A stretch of 64,000 bases of DNA from the NCBI GenBank assembly GCA_036927565.1, contig JAYESD010000001.1, forward strand, positions 2,418,001 through 2,482,000. The letters are read 5' to 3'. This DNA is from Tuctoria greenei (taxonomy: Eukaryota > Streptophyta > Magnoliopsida > Poales > Poaceae). The first letter of the stretch is position 1. Every line of letters starts with the position of its first letter. This document shows, piece after piece, positions 32,484 through 45,185 of the stretch. Below the pieces are notes generated by a model. That model was not told the DNA's origin. It made no database searches and was given only the letters and a program-made list of their open reading frames with translations. The translations under genes were made by a program, and so were the position numbers.

Positions 32484-33003
32484 GTGGCCCCCTGGGCCTA
32501 CCTCCGGGGAAGTCATTCCGCTGGAGGTGGGTCCATCTCTGCGACCTTTGAACTGAGTCTTCAAGGGTCTTTGAGGGTGCCGTTGGCAAGGACTTGGAAT
32601 TAAGTCCTCACCACGTGGCGTATCACGCGTGCGGCAGATGAGATCTTTGGCGTGCGGATCTCACGCAATTGAAGGTCGCCGGTTCCCGATACGAAAACCA
32701 TATTGGTTCCGCGTGCCTTGTCAGGCCGCCGCCTTTGGGCTTCCCGCCTCTTGATGACAACCGTTCACCTGGATAAGAACCTCGACTTGATCGTCGGGGT
32801 GGTCCCGGGCCCGCTTGTCATCGGTTGGGTGAAATTTTTGGGTGGTACCTTCGACTCCCTTGCGGTTTCCATTCGAGCAGCGCGAGGGCTTACTTAAGAA
32901 GGAAAGTGCGCACCGTCGGGAGTTCTTTACGTCTCTCATCTGATCTTGCGCTCAAACTCCCAACTTGTGCTTCGCTCTTCTTCTTTCACCTAGTCGTGCC
33001 GCG
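32484..33003 (+). other. Gypsy B spacer upstream of the antisense gene
   Basis: 520-bp counterpart of 8616-9145 in element A, with conserved GGCTTACTTAAGAAGG and a pyrimidine-rich leader. Confidence 0.45.
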
Positions 33004-36000
33004 ATGGAGTTGGGTCTCCGTGAGAGTCGCCTGAAGACCGACGGCGATTTGAAGAAGGTCCGTGCCCTCATGGGGTGGTCCTCGGACTTCTTCAACCGCT
33101 CAGTCCGTGCCGGCGGAGAGCTCCCCTTCGAGAAGGAGCACGCCGGCGAAATGGTGTACTTTTCCTCGTACGCCATGGTGGGGTTGATCCCGCCTTTTTC
33201 TTCCTTTTTCTTGATGCTGCTAGACTTCTATGGTCTGCAGTTATATCACCTTGGCCCTCACTCCATTCTCCTCGTGTCTATCTTCGTCCACTTCTGTGAG
33301 ATGTGGGTGGGCATCCCCCCTTGCATCGAACTCTTCCGGACCTTCTTCACCGTCCACACCACCGATCGGAGCAATGAGTACATTGGCTTCTACTACTTTG
33401 TGAAGCGCAAGAAGTGCCCATTCAAGTACCTCCGGTCGTTCCATTCTGGGAAGTGGGACGACTGGAAGAAGGACTGGATAGTCGTCAGGGTGGAGGAGCA
33501 CGAGAGGCTGGAGTTGCCTGACAGTCTGCCCGGCATCGACACGACGATCTGGAGTGAAGCTCCGGTGCTGGCGGATGCCTTTAACCCTGCTTTGACCAGG
33601 ATCCGCCAATGCGTGAAGGGAGGATTGACCCCTCAGGCGGTATTTTGCAATTTCTTAGTCAACAGGTGGGCGCCGCTGAAGAGGAGGGAGAAGCTCGCTT
33701 GGGCCCTCAACAGTGTGATGGACGATGACCGGGTTGAGACCGGGTTGAAGTCCAACATGGCAGGGAGAACCTTGGAGTTCCACCTCAAGAAATTCCAGCA
33801 CGACATCGACGTCGACGGTGATGACTTGACTCCCCCGTCGGCCTTCCTCCCTCTGAACATGGAAGTGGAGTTCAGCAGGGAGCTCCGACGAAAGATGCCC
33901 GTACTTGACGACCTTGGTGTCGTCGAGAGAAGACCAACCTCCGGGGTAGCGATCCCTGGGGTACCCAAGGATGGCTCCGGCTCTGCTCCTAAACCGAGGG
34001 GAGAAGTCGTCGGCAAGGGCAAGGAGCTGGCGGAAGAACCAGTGAGCCGGAAGAGGAAGTTGCAGTACGCCGACGGATGGTCTGTCGGGCCCGCTACTTC
34101 CGCGTCGGCTCCTTCTCCCCGGAGGGGAAGGTCCTCTGCGGCTGTGGCCACTGTTCCCGTAGTGGGGTCATCCCGGAACGCGATTGTTCCCGCGGTGGGG
34201 TCCTCTCGGAGTGCAGCTATTCCTGCAGTGGGGTCCTCTCGGAGCGCTAGCTCCGGTCGAACAACTCCAGCTCCTGGGCCGGTGGAGGCCTCCAGGTCCG
34301 GGGGTTCTTCCCGATCGAGAGGAGTCTCGACCCGGGAAACACCCGTGGCCGCGACAAGTTCCGGGGGGCCTTCCGGAGCTCCTACGCCGACTGTGGCCAG
34401 CCCAGAGCGCCCGGGAAAAAGGTTCCGCGCAAGTTGGTGCGGAAGCCTCCCAAGGTAATTTTTAATCTCTACCTTGTATAATTATTTTAATTGTAGCAAT
34501 TGTTTGCTAATTTTCTTCGTCCATCGTCTGCAGCGTCCCCAAGAAGGGAAGCGAGGCTCTACCCTCGGCCACAACGTCTGAGGCCGCAGGGGTGGGAGCT
34601 TCTGCCCCTGTTCCAGCGCCGCCCCAAGTGGTGACTGAGGCTGCGACAGTTCCGGCGCCGGCTGTCGTGGTCATGGACCTTGACTCGTCCCCAGAAGTTC
34701 CCGTGGTAGCACCGGACCACGGGCGTGAAGACATGCCAGCGGCACATGTCCCGGAGGTTGAAGCTCTGGGTCCTGGTGCTGCAATGATGGAAGCTCTAGC
34801 TGTTGAGCCGGAGGAAGAAGTAATCCTGCCTTCAGAGCCGGAAATTGTTGAAGCCCCGGCATGCGAGCCGGAAGATGAGGTAGTTCTGGCAGTTGGGTCG
34901 GCTACTTCTGAAGCACCGGCAGCTGAGCCGGTTATTGTTGGAGCTCCGGTCACAGGTCCGGACGATGTTGAAGATCTTCCGGCTCCTGTGCCGGTGGTTG
35001 AAGAGGCGACGGAGCTTGAGCCTCCGTCAGAAGAGGTGCCCAGACCGGAGCCAGTAGCGGCTCCTACTCCGGAAGTGACGACGCCGGAGGTTCCTGCGGC
35101 CGAGCCGGAGTGCCCCAGCGAAGTCGCTGGCCCCCAGTCTGAGGGGGTGAACGAAGATTTGGCGGCTGGGCCTTCTTCGATGGCGACTGAGGCCATCCCG
35201 GAGGACGGCCCTAGTGCCATGGAGTCCCAGGGGACCACTCTTGTAGAGTGGGACCCAATTTTTGTATTTGAAGACCCGCTGGAACCAGCGGAGGAGACCC
35301 CAGCAGGTCCGGAGCCAATCCCGTTGTCGCTGTCCATTGACAACGCATGTTCCAGTCTGCGTCAAGTCCAGCTAGCCTTCTTCCACGACAGCAAGGCTCT
35401 TGAAGAGGAGCGTCAAACCCTTAGGCAGTGGCGTAACCGGCTCTACTTCGAGACCAAGCTGGCTCAGTCGAGGCTAGCGGATGACAAGGAGTGTATCAAA
35501 CGGGAGAAGGTCCGCCTGGAGTAATGGGGCAAGTTACTGGATGACAGGGAGAGCATGACTCATGCCCTCGACGCTCAATCCCGGGAGATCTACGATCAGG
35601 CCAAAGCTGCCAATAACGCGGCCGATGCTCGGCACGAACAGCTTGAGGCCCTTAACACCGCACTCATCAAGCGCCGAGAGGCACTTGAAGAGAGGGAGAG
35701 ATGGCTCGAGGATGAAGAGGAGAAACTCCTGGAGCTGCGGGGTGACGTCCTGAGGAGGGAAGAGGAGCTCGCCGAGAAAGTAGCTCTGGCTGACAAGGGT
35801 TTCGAGGAGCGCGCCAAGAAATTGGAAGAGCCTGCCAAGAGGAAGAGGAGAAGACCTAGGTGCGAGGGCAGGAACTCTACGAACAAGAGTGTGCCCTTGT
35901 TGCCCGGGACAAGAAAGTGAGGGGTAGGGAGAAGGACCTGGTCGAGCGCCGGAACAAGATCCATCTCCGGGAGGAGGAGCTCGGGAAACTCGAAATGCAG

Positions 36001-36474
36001 GTTGCTAAAAAGATTCAGCAAAACGCCAAAGAAGTTGAGGGACTCGCCCGTGAGAATTCCGAATTGACGGCGACCAGGATATCCCTGGAAGAGTTGAAGG
36101 GCTTGAGGACTGCGGACTCCCTACAGATTTGGGAGTTCTTGGGCAAGGCCAACGATGCGCTGACGCCGATGGGTTTCAGCCCCGTGCGCCCGGATGATCC
36201 GGAGCCGGAGCCGAACCTAGCGCTGCAGGCGTTGAGCTCAGCAGGTAGCAAGCTCTCCAAGGTGGGCGATGTCATCGCGGACCAGCTGGAGGTTGAGGGG
36301 CAATCCCTGGCGAAGAACGTCGCAGAGTATGTGCTGACGTGCTACACCAGCCGGAACTCCCAATTTCCTCTGGACCCGGTGCTTGAAGGTCCCATTGAAG
36401 GAGAAGGTGAAGCTACCCGAGCCAGCGTATCAGAGGTCGCCCAGAAGGTCACCCAATTCTTCCATAGGGTCTAG
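33004..36474 (+). pseudogene. Gypsy B antisense gene, broken
   Basis: Same two-exon structure as in element A: exon 1 33004-34454 (1451 nt, exactly the length in A), intron 34455-34533 (GTAATTTTTA, GTCTGCAG), exon 2 from 34534. Exon 1 is open and keeps the conserved gypsy-type transposon domain. Exon 2 carries a UAA at 35522-35524 where A has a Leu codon, and a frameshift near 35,830 inside the coiled coil; the rest of the coiled coil and the FFHRV end follow in another frame. Confidence 0.88.
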
Positions 36475-37738
36475 GACCATCTCTGTACTTCTCACTTGTA
36501 TTTTCTCTTCTTCTTCCTCAATTTTGTAATCCCTTGTCTCCAGATGTAATCTCTTGTCTCCAGATAAATGAAATCCCCAAATTTTGCGAATTTCACTTTT
36601 TTGTCTTCAACACTTTTATCTTCACTTGCCCCCCTGGTAGATGTACACAATTTGATTGTGAACATGTACCAAGAGGATATTGTGCATTGTTGAAGACTCT
36701 TTTGCTTCGAACTTGTAGAATTTAGGTTCGAAGTCTTCGATAGTGAAGGCCCCCCTGAGGTTGTTGGAGCTTAGAAGCTCCGGCATTGTCTATCGCTGGA
36801 GTTTGGTAACTCCGGCAATAGTCTCTATCAACGCATAGAGCATCGATAGTTAACCCTCCGGGGTGTCGGAGCTTAGTAGCTCCGGCAATGACCTTTGCCA
36901 ACACTCAGTTTGTTGGCAGCAGACTCCATTTGCGGGGTCTTTTCACCATCTTTTATTCGGCGTCGACGGCTGGCCCCCTTAGGAGAGTCGGAGCTTATTT
37001 TGCTCCGGCTTTCCTCCATCAACGTAGACTTTATTTTTCCTGCATACTTAAGCCAAGAAAAATAGTAAAATTTGTTTCTTGTCTATAACTTCGTCGCGAC
37101 TTATGACTCTCAAGAAGATTTTAATTCAAACGTGATTCTAAATACAACCGAATGTGATGTATTTTCTTTTAAATCGAACTGCTCATGGACCCGCCTTACT
37201 TTGGCCTGCCGGGGTGTAGGTAGAGTGGCATACTTAGGGTACTTGACCAGGCTAAGTCGATAGCACACTCCGGCCCTAGATTGGCTTGGCGGCTTTCAGG
37301 CGAGTTGACCTTGAACGATATTTGAATCCAAAAGAACTGACAATACAACTCGAATCGTATATAAACCAGTCGAACTAAAATTTCTTAAGAAATGCACGTC
37401 TTCGTTATAGACAAGAAAGAGAAAAATAAAAATGTTGAGCCTGTACAAAATAAATGCACGTGGAGTCTATTTCATATGAAAATGTCTTTCATTATAGGTC
37501 CGGGGTACAGGGGAAACAAGTACACTCTTAGGGTACGGAACCAGGCTAAGGGTGTTTCATTTCTCGTTTGACCCAGGGTAGTTAGCCACACTTTTAGTCC
37601 GGAGACTGTGACAAGTGCTGCATGAACTTTGCGGACCTTTCGGGAAAGGTCCGGCTGTTCTCCCGGAGGAACTACCCGACTCTGTATAATGACTCTATAA
37701 CATACATCTCAAGTTACTCAAGACTCACCTCCGTGGTG
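36475..37738. other. Gypsy B region between convergent gene ends, with hairpin array
   Basis: Counterpart of 12616-13863. Stem-loops of the GGAGCTTAGTAGCTCC type recur between 36,765 and 37,010, with more mismatches than in A or C. Confidence 0.55.
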
Positions 37739-40700
37739 TTAAGTGTAGAACTTACGGAGGTGCTCGATGTTCCAAGGATTTGGGAGAGGTGTCCCATCCT
37801 CAGTAGCCAAGCGAACGCTTCCGGGATGGGATACTTTAATCACTCGGAAGGGCCCCTCCCAGCCGGGGGAGAGTTTGTTTAACCCTTCTCTGGATAGTAT
37901 TCTCCGTAGCACCAGATCGCCTTCCTCGAGCTGTCGGTTGTGTACATGCAGTTGGTGATAACGCCGTAAGGCTTGTCAATATCTGGCATTCCGAACAGCT
38001 GCTTGGCACCTTCCCTCCTCAAGGGGGTCTAGGTCTTCACGCCGGAGCTGTTCCTGCGTGGCTTCGTCGAAGGTCCGGACCCGGAGTGAACCCAAGGTGA
38101 TTTCCGGAGGAAGGATTGCTTCAGCTCCGTACACCAGAAAGAAGGGTGTCTCTCCGGTTGACCACTTTGGAGATGTCCTGTTGGCCCATAGAGTGGGCGG
38201 AAGCTCTTCGATCCAGTTGGCTCCATGTTTCTTCAAGCGCTCATAGGTGCGCGTTTTGAGTCCTTTAAGGATTTCAGCATTTGCTCTCTCGGCTTGGCCA
38301 TTGCTGGCTGGGTGAGCTACGGAGGCGTAGCAAACCTGTATGCCGAGGTCTTTGCAGTATCCTTGGAATGCGGAGCTTGTGAATTGGGTCAGATTATCAG
38401 TGATGATTTTGTTTGGGACTCCAAATCTGCATACAATGGACTGCAGAAAGTTGATAGCAGATTGCTTGTTGATTGTCACAACTGGAGTTGCTTCTGGCCA
38501 CTTGGTGAACTTGTCAATGGCGACGTACAGGAACTTGTAACCTCCGACGGCTCCTGGGAAAGGTCCCAAGATGTCCATCCCCCACACAGCGAAGGGCCAC
38601 GTAGGAGGTATCATTTGTAAGGACTGAGTCGGAGTGTGAATTTGCTTTGCATGAAATTGGCATGCTTTGCATCTTTTCACCAGCTCAGTTGCATCCTGGA
38701 GTGCTGTAGGCCAGTAGAAGCCATGCCGAAAGGCTTTACCAACCAACGTGCGGGAAGAGCGTGGCTCCCACACTCGCCTCCATGGATTTCTGTGAGGATC
38801 TCGCAAACTTCTTCCCTTGTGATGCACCGCATTAGGATGCCGTTGGCACCGCGCCGGTAGAGATCCCCTTCTACCAACGTGTATCTTTTAGCCAATCTGA
38901 CTACCCGGTCAGCGGATACATCATCGTCAGGAAGGATGTTGTCTTTCAAGTAGTTCCGGATCTCCGAGATCCATGCATCGGAACTAACTTGAGCATTTGA
39001 GTCTTGCGTGCTGGGTTGCTCGGAGCTTCCAGCAGCACCTACGACCCTTGATGGCTGCCATGGTAACAGGGTCATCGGGACCGTCAGCTTCGGAATGCTG
39101 ATCTCGCCCCCTTCGCTCAGTTCGGCAGACTGAGCTGTGGGTTTCGACAATCTCTGGACAAAAGTTCCGTCAGGAGCCGGAGCTCCGGTTGACGCTTTCA
39201 TCGAGAGTTCGTCGGCTTCAGCGTTGTGGGCACGCTGAACATGGTGGAGGTCTAGGACTTCAAAGTCCTTCTGAAGCCTCTGGACTTCTAGGAGGTAAGC
39301 AGCTAGTTGGAGATTGTTGCAGGAGCATTCACCCTTCACCTGCTTGATGATGAGCTGTGAATCTCCTTTGACCAGCAGTTGCCTGACACCGTATGACAGT
39401 GCCACCTTTAGTCCGTAGATGAGTGCTTCATACTCTTCCATGTTGTTGGTTGCCTTGAAGTCAAGGTGTACCATGTATTTCACCTTCTCCCCAGTTGGTG
39501 CAAGGAGAAGGATTCCAGCTCCGACCCCCTGCTTCTGCATGGAGCCGTCAAAGTAGAGGGTCCAGTGAGGCTCAGTGAAGGTTGGAGCTTGATGCTCCGT
39601 CTTCTGCTCACTGGGGCCCCCAGGGTTTGATGGAGAGGGAGTCCATTCTGCCACAAAATCTGCCAATGCTTGACTCTTGACTGCTTGTCTTGAAATAAAT
39701 TCAAGATCAAATTCTACCAATTTCGCTGCCCACTTTGCAATATTCCCAGTTGAATTGGGATTATGCAAGATTGCTCGAAGTGGATAGGAGGTCACCACCG
39801 AGACTTTGTGAGCTTGGAAGTAATGTCGAAGCTTCCTGGAGGCAATAAGAACTGCATAGAGCAGCTTATGCACCTCTAGGTATCGAGTCTTGGCATCATG
39901 CAATACTTCACTAATGAAGTACACCGGGCGTTGAATGGTTCGGACCCTCCCGGAGGGGTCCGGAGCTTCTTCTTCACTGACCCGCACCTTCTCAGAAGGG
40001 TCCGGATTTTCTTCGGGGACCTCCGGGTTCTGGCTGGAGGAACCCGAAGCTTCTTCAGAAATGACCTGGACCCTCCCAGAGGGGTCTAGGTCTCCTGAAA
40101 CAACTTCCGGTGGATTTGAATCTGGGAGCTGAGACCCAGACTCACTTTCAGGAACCTCCGGACCTTCCCGAAGGGGTCTGGATTCCTGAGTGCGGGGTAG
40201 TTCTGGTCTCTCCGCGACCAGAACCATACTGACGACTTCGTCAGTAGCTGAAATATAAAGCAATAAAGGCTCACCAGGATTCGGAGCTACCAGAATTGGT
40301 AGGGTAGTGAGGAACTGTTTCAGCTCCTGAAATGCATTTTCTACTTCTTCGGACCATTGGAATGGTCCGTACTTCCTCAATAACTTGAAGAAGGGAAGTG
40401 CCCGTTCCGCCAGTCTTGAGATGAACCGACCGAGGGCTGCTAGACATCCAGTTAGTTTTTGGACGTCCTTGATGCGGGTTGGTGGCCGCATGTCTTCAAT
40501 GGCCTTAATCTTCGCCGGATTAGCTTCTATGCCCCGGTGACTTACCAGGAAACCAAGAAGTTTTCCGGAGCTAACCCCAAAGACACACTTGTCTGGGTTT
40601 AGCTTCGTGCGGGTGGCCCGCAGCTTGTCGAAGACAGCCTGCAAGGTGTCAAGGAGTGACTCCTTGTTCCTGACCTTGACCACGATGTCATCGACGTACA

Positions 40701-41280
40701 CTTCCACTATGTCTCTAATAAGTTGTTCAAAAGTTTTGTACATAGCTCGTACAAAAGTTGAAGCTGCATTCTTGAGACCAAAGGGCATGGCTGTGTAACA
40801 ATACAATCCATCTACTGTGATGAATGAAGTATGCTCTTCATCTTCCCTAGACATCCTGATTTGATGATATCCGGAATATGCATCTAGGAAGCACAGTAAT
40901 TCACACCCGGAGGTGGAATCCACTATCTGATCTATTCTAGGTAGTGGGAATGGATCTTTTGGACATGCCTTATTTAGTGTGGTGTAGTCGATGCACATCC
41001 GAAGCTTCCCGCCGGCCTTGGGCACAACGACTGGGTTTGCCAGCCATTTTGGATGGAAGACTTCTCGGATGAATCCAGCTTCGAGCAACTTCTTTACTTC
41101 TTGTCAGATGAAGTTCTGCCGCTCTACGGATTGCTTCCGAGGCTTCTGATGCACAGGTCGGGCATCGGGGTAGATCTTCAGATTGTGCTCAATCACTTCC
41201 CTGGGGATCCCAGGCATTTGTGACGGTTGCCAAGCAAACACGTCAACGTTAGCCCAAAGGAAAGTGATGAGCGCGAGTTC
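37739..41280 (-). pseudogene. pol: Gypsy B pol, broken
   Basis: RT, RNase H with the acidic insert, plant-type RNase H and integrase are all recognisable. Damage: UGA at 41104-41106 (CGA to TGA) before the RT core, a frameshift near 38,755 in the integrase zinc finger, a Gly-to-Leu change in the integrase TDNG motif, and another frame change near 37,975 close to the C terminus. Unlike element A, the RT/RNase H junction is in frame. Confidence 0.9.
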
Positions 41281-43038
41281 CTATTTGTCGTTCAATCCTC
41301 CCGATATACGGGTGGTTTGAGCGGCATCGGAACCGATTTGGACGACTTTGACGGGAATGTCGGTGTCGCCGCTTGGCTGCACTCGAGGTGTAGAAGTCGA
41401 GCCTCGTTGGCGAATGCTCGGGGGTTTTGGAGCTTGCTCCTGCCTGGAGTCCTCCTCTTGTGCCGTGGTGAGCGCATGGAGTTCTTTTAGTGCAGTTACT
41501 CCGGTGGTGCGATCTCCGCGGATCCGGAGAACGCCTACTGGTGTTGGCATCTTCAACACCAGATAGACATAATGAGCAGCCGCCATGAATTTGTACAGGG
41601 CAGGTCTACCCAAGATGGCATTGAAGGGTAAGTTGATCTGCGCGACATCGAAGACCAACTTCTCGGTGCGATACTTCTCCCGTGTCCCAAAGGTAACAGG
41701 GAGAGTAATAGCTCCGAGTGGGGTGATGGCCCCCGGACCTACTCCGGAGAAAGGTCGAGAGGGATGGAGATCCGAAGGTCAGAGCTGAACCTTAGTGAAA
41801 GCTTCGAAGCTGATGAGGTTAAGCCCCGAACCTCCGTCTACCATGACGTGGAGGAGTTGGATGTTGTTGATGGTAGGCGACATCTCACAGCCCTCCGCAG
41901 CTCGGGCACATTTGTCAGCCAAGCTGAAGAGTTCCGTGACACTGGTGATCTTCTTGATCGCCATTTTCTCCAACATCTTATTGTCCCCCTGTCTGAATGC
42001 CACAATGACAGAGGCGCTAGAGATAGAAGGGATAGTGTTTCGTACCTGAGAGAACCTTTGGATGAATGACCGCAAGGATTCTCCCCCTTTTTGCACGACC
42101 GCAAAAAGGTCCAGTTCAGTGCCTGGCCGGGTGTATGAACTCCCGAAGTTGGCAGTGAACTGATGGCACAGCTCCTCCCAACTATTGATAGAGTTGGGTG
42201 GAAGGCTCATAAACCAGGACCTGGCAGTCCCAGTTAAGGCCACTGGAAAGTAATTGGCCATCACGGCCTCATTTCCTCTGGCTGCCAAGATTGCAGTGGA
42301 GTATATCTGAAGAAATTCGGCGGGATTGACAGTCCCGTCGAATTTTTCCAGCAGGTGAGGCCGGAACTTCTGTGGCCATCTAACCATGCGCAGATGCATG
42401 GCCAAGGATGAACAGCCTCCTCCTACTCCTTGAGGAGTAGAAAGGTCCTGATCTTCCCGTCTTTCACGGGCACGCTCAATATGGACTCGGCCGTCCTGCT
42501 GGCGGTATCGGCGATCAAGATCCGCCCGGAGGTCGTGAGTCGAAAGCCTGGATACCGTGTGAGTGCGCCAAGCCCCGGAAGGCAATGACGTCACTTGTTG
42601 TGACGCAGCACGTCTCCTGCTGTTAGAGACATGCGGACCAAGTCTTCCAGACAAAGTCCACCGCTGCGACGGGGCTCTTTTTGAAGGAGGAGGACCCTGG
42701 TTGCTGAGGCGTTCGGCTGCTGCTGCAACCAAATGCTCCACATCGGCCCTCCACTGCTCCAGTGCATCCCGAGATGCGTCCGGAGGTGGTGGGCGTTGGA
42801 GAAGAGCACGCGCTGCATGGAGCGCGTGTTCCGGGTTGTCATGATTTGTCGACACAGTAAGCGATGCCGGCGCACCATCACGTTGTTCAGCACGATTTGC
42901 TGGAGGAGACGGTGGTGGTGGGAGTGTGACTCCTGCTGGTGCTGAGGCTCCTGCTGGTGGCTGCCTGTTGGAGGGATTGCCCCCAACAGCCTGAGCGGCA
43001 GGTTGGCCATTGGATGATCCAGCAGCGGAGTTCACCAT
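41281..43038 (-). pseudogene. Gypsy B gag-protease fusion remnant
   Basis: Gag starts MVNSAAGSSNG only two bases from the right LTR. After the capsid region the sequence jumps at about 41,882 (CARAAEGCEM to SPTINNIQL) directly into protease, in frame. This removes the basic region and zinc knuckle that element A has. A UGA at 41779-41781 interrupts protease shortly after the DGGSG active site. The segment ends with the same GGLNDK-UAG junction (41281-41283) as in element A. Confidence 0.88.
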
Positions 43039-43040
43039 TC

Positions 43041-43865
43041 TGTCGGTGATTTGGAACCGGCAGATCTCCCTACACTACTAAAGTGATAGGGGAGTTTGAT
43101 GTCCGGTGTGGGCGCGCGGAGATTCAAGAAGGTGAATAGAGTTGACACAGAAGACACAAGAGTTTACGTGGTTCGGGCCGCTTGAGCGTAATACCCTACT
43201 CCACGGGTGTGTTGGTGTTGTATTGGCTGTATGAGCGTCTGAGGCGCGTGTATCCGTCTGAGTATCCCCCTGTGTATCATCGGCCTGTCCTTTTATAGTA
43301 CAAGGGCAGGCCGTTACAGGTTAGCCTGGCCCGACATGTGGCCTCGGCGGTTACTAGTATTGATACACGTTTAAATGCTCTTAATGATCCTATAACGGGC
43401 TTTGACAGTACCGTTACTGGTGTTAAGATCGTCCGTTTAAGTGTCATTAATATGGTATTGATGACACTTAATCGGGTCTTGAAGTCCTTGGCTCTCCTTG
43501 GAAGATTCGGAGCCGTTGCGGGGTCTTCCGGAGGTTAGAAGCTGAAGATCCAACGGTCGGACACGTGGCAGCTCCGGAGCTTGTTGTGGGAAACAGGAAG
43601 CTCCGGGACTACCCGACACGTGTCAGGTCCGGAGCTTCTCTCGGTCAGGGGCTAAGTCCGGGGGTGCCATTTCGGTACATGGTCCGGAGCTTCCCCCTTG
43701 TGGGCGGTAGCTCGTACACGTGGCGACCCAGGGATTAACCATGTTAGAGAAGCGGGTCCGGTTATGTCTGACATGTGGGCCTTCGAGGGTCTTCAAACCA
43801 AGTAGATGACTTTCTTTTGAGATCTTTGTGACCTCAGGGGTTGTACGGTTTCTAGGGCACCGACA
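43041..43865 (-). repeat. Gypsy B LTR (5' LTR in gag-pol sense)
   Basis: 825 bp, carrying a deletion of about 10 bp near 43,712 relative to the left LTR. TATAAAAG on the minus strand at 43290-43298 is intact. No primer-binding site follows it. Confidence 0.93.
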
Positions 43866-43870
43866 GCCGG

Positions 43871-44838
43871 ACTAGTCCGTTTTGAAAGTTACCGTTTGAA
43901 TTTGAAGTTTGGCGGGTAGTGTGACGATTGCTGCTCAGTGCGACAGTTGTCGGGACCTGACAGAGGAGTCAGTGGTCCCCTAGGCCGGACTAGTCCGGGC
44001 TGTAGGCCGGACTAGTCCGCCCTTCTGCTGAAGTCAGCAGTATGGGCTTGGGACCTCTATAAATAGAGGTCCACTGGGTTCTTTTGAACCAACTCTTGAG
44101 CAAATAAGAACCCTAGCGCCGCCACAGCCAACTTGGAGCATTCTTAGGCCTCTTTCTTGCCTACTTTCCCTCTAAAACTAATTCTTGAGTGGATTAGGGT
44201 TTAGTGAGGTGGAGAAGAGGAAGAACATCGCGCTTATGCTCCCGGTTTGATCTCTTGCACTCATTGAGTCTTTGTGAGCTGTGTGTTGAGTGTGTTTCGT
44301 GGTGTTGATCACCTTTGTGGTGTGGGAGCCTCAGATTGTGAGAAGCCCCAACGAATCTTGTATTTGCCCTTGTGATTAGTGAAGAACCAAGTTAGGCCCG
44401 TGCGGTAAACTTGGTGAGGGAAGGGTTGTTGAACCCGGTCCTTTGTGGACTCCTCAACGGGGACGTAGATTCTTGTGTGGAATCGAACCTTGGGGTAAAA
44501 TCCTTGTGTCTCCGTGTTCTTCGCATTTTGTTTATCGAATATTTCGTTCTAGGGTTGCTAGTTTTGTCTTGTGCTTCACATTGCCATAATCTTGTTGAAA
44601 CTTGACTCACTCTTGTGTTGGTAGTTGCTAAACTTGACATAAACATATCCTCACCTGTAGCCTCGAGAAAACCCCCTTAAAACTTGCTAGAAACACTTTT
44701 TAGGGTTCTTCACGCAGGTTGACCGGACTAGTCCGCCCCCAGACCGGACTAGTCCGCCCCCTGTGATTTAATCTCGTTTTATTAAGTCATTTGTAGGTCG
44801 ATTAGCCTATTCACCCCCCCCCCTCTAGGCAACTTTAA
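43871..44838 (+). repeat. Copia 3' LTR, second fragment
   Basis: Resumes ACTAGTCCGTTTTG after the gypsy B target duplication and ends CTAGGCAACTTTAA (the final CA is mutated to AA), followed by TSD CCTAG at 44839-44843. Contains the second copy of the TATA box (44058-44065). Confidence 0.93.
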
Positions 44839-44899
44839 CCTAGTCTATGAGAAAATTCATCTCTGACATGTATAAGTGTGAAATGACATTTCACGGGGT

Positions 44900-45093
44900 C
44901 TGACACGGAGCAGTGCAATTTCGTATGTCTCTTGTACGAGATTCGCCTGACATGGAGTATGAGATTCGTCTGACACGGAGCAGTGCAATTTCGTATGTCT
45001 CTTGTACGAGATTCGCCTGACATGGAGCAGTGCAATTTCGTATTTCTCTTGTACGAGATTCGTCTGATATGGAGTACGAAATTCGTCTGACAT
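44900..45093. repeat. Compound tandem repeat (47- and 23-bp units) in the MULE
   Basis: The unit CTGACACGGAGCAGTGCAATT... recurs at offsets of 70, 47 and 47 bp (starts 44900, 44970, 45017, 45064). The longer first period contains an extra 23-bp subunit (CTGACATGGAGTATGAGATT...). Units share TACGAGATTCG with the subterminal repeats of the same element. It lies just downstream of the transposase remnant. Confidence 0.75.
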
Positions 45094-45185
45094 AAAGTGG
45101 ATTGTAACGATGAAAGATATAGTGCATAAAGAAACATAACATAGTTCTTATATAATATGACACACAATTACATGGGTACACATTA

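Larger units (their letters stand above)
31649..43865 (-). mobile_element. Tat-lineage Ty3/gypsy element B (defective)
   Basis: 12.2 kb, TSD GCCGG (31644-31648, 43866-43870), same layout and orientation as element A but from a distinct subfamily: the outer LTR end reads TGTCGGTGATTTGGAACC. By eye the LTRs differ at about 25 positions plus a 10-bp deletion in the right copy. The leader with the primer-binding site, the gag C terminus with zinc knuckle and the start of protease are deleted, and pol and the antisense gene carry several stops and shifts. Confidence 0.95.
7616..44838 (+). mobile_element. Ty1/copia retrotransposon (Maximus/SIRE type), carrying nested elements
   Basis: The native element is about 12.1 kb after removing gypsy A and B. 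TSD CCTAG stands at 7611-7615 and 44839-44843. LTRs are about 1.67 kb, starting TGAAAGTGCATCTAGG. The primer-binding site TGGTATCAGAGC follows the 5' LTR. The order is gag, protease, integrase, RT and RNase H, then a long leader and a 614-codon extra ORF, then a polypurine tract. Integrase before RT defines copia. The size, long LTRs, coiled-coil gag extension and extra ORF after pol fit the Maximus/SIRE lineage. By-eye comparison of the LTRs shows roughly 45-50 differences, mostly transitions. Confidence 0.95.
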
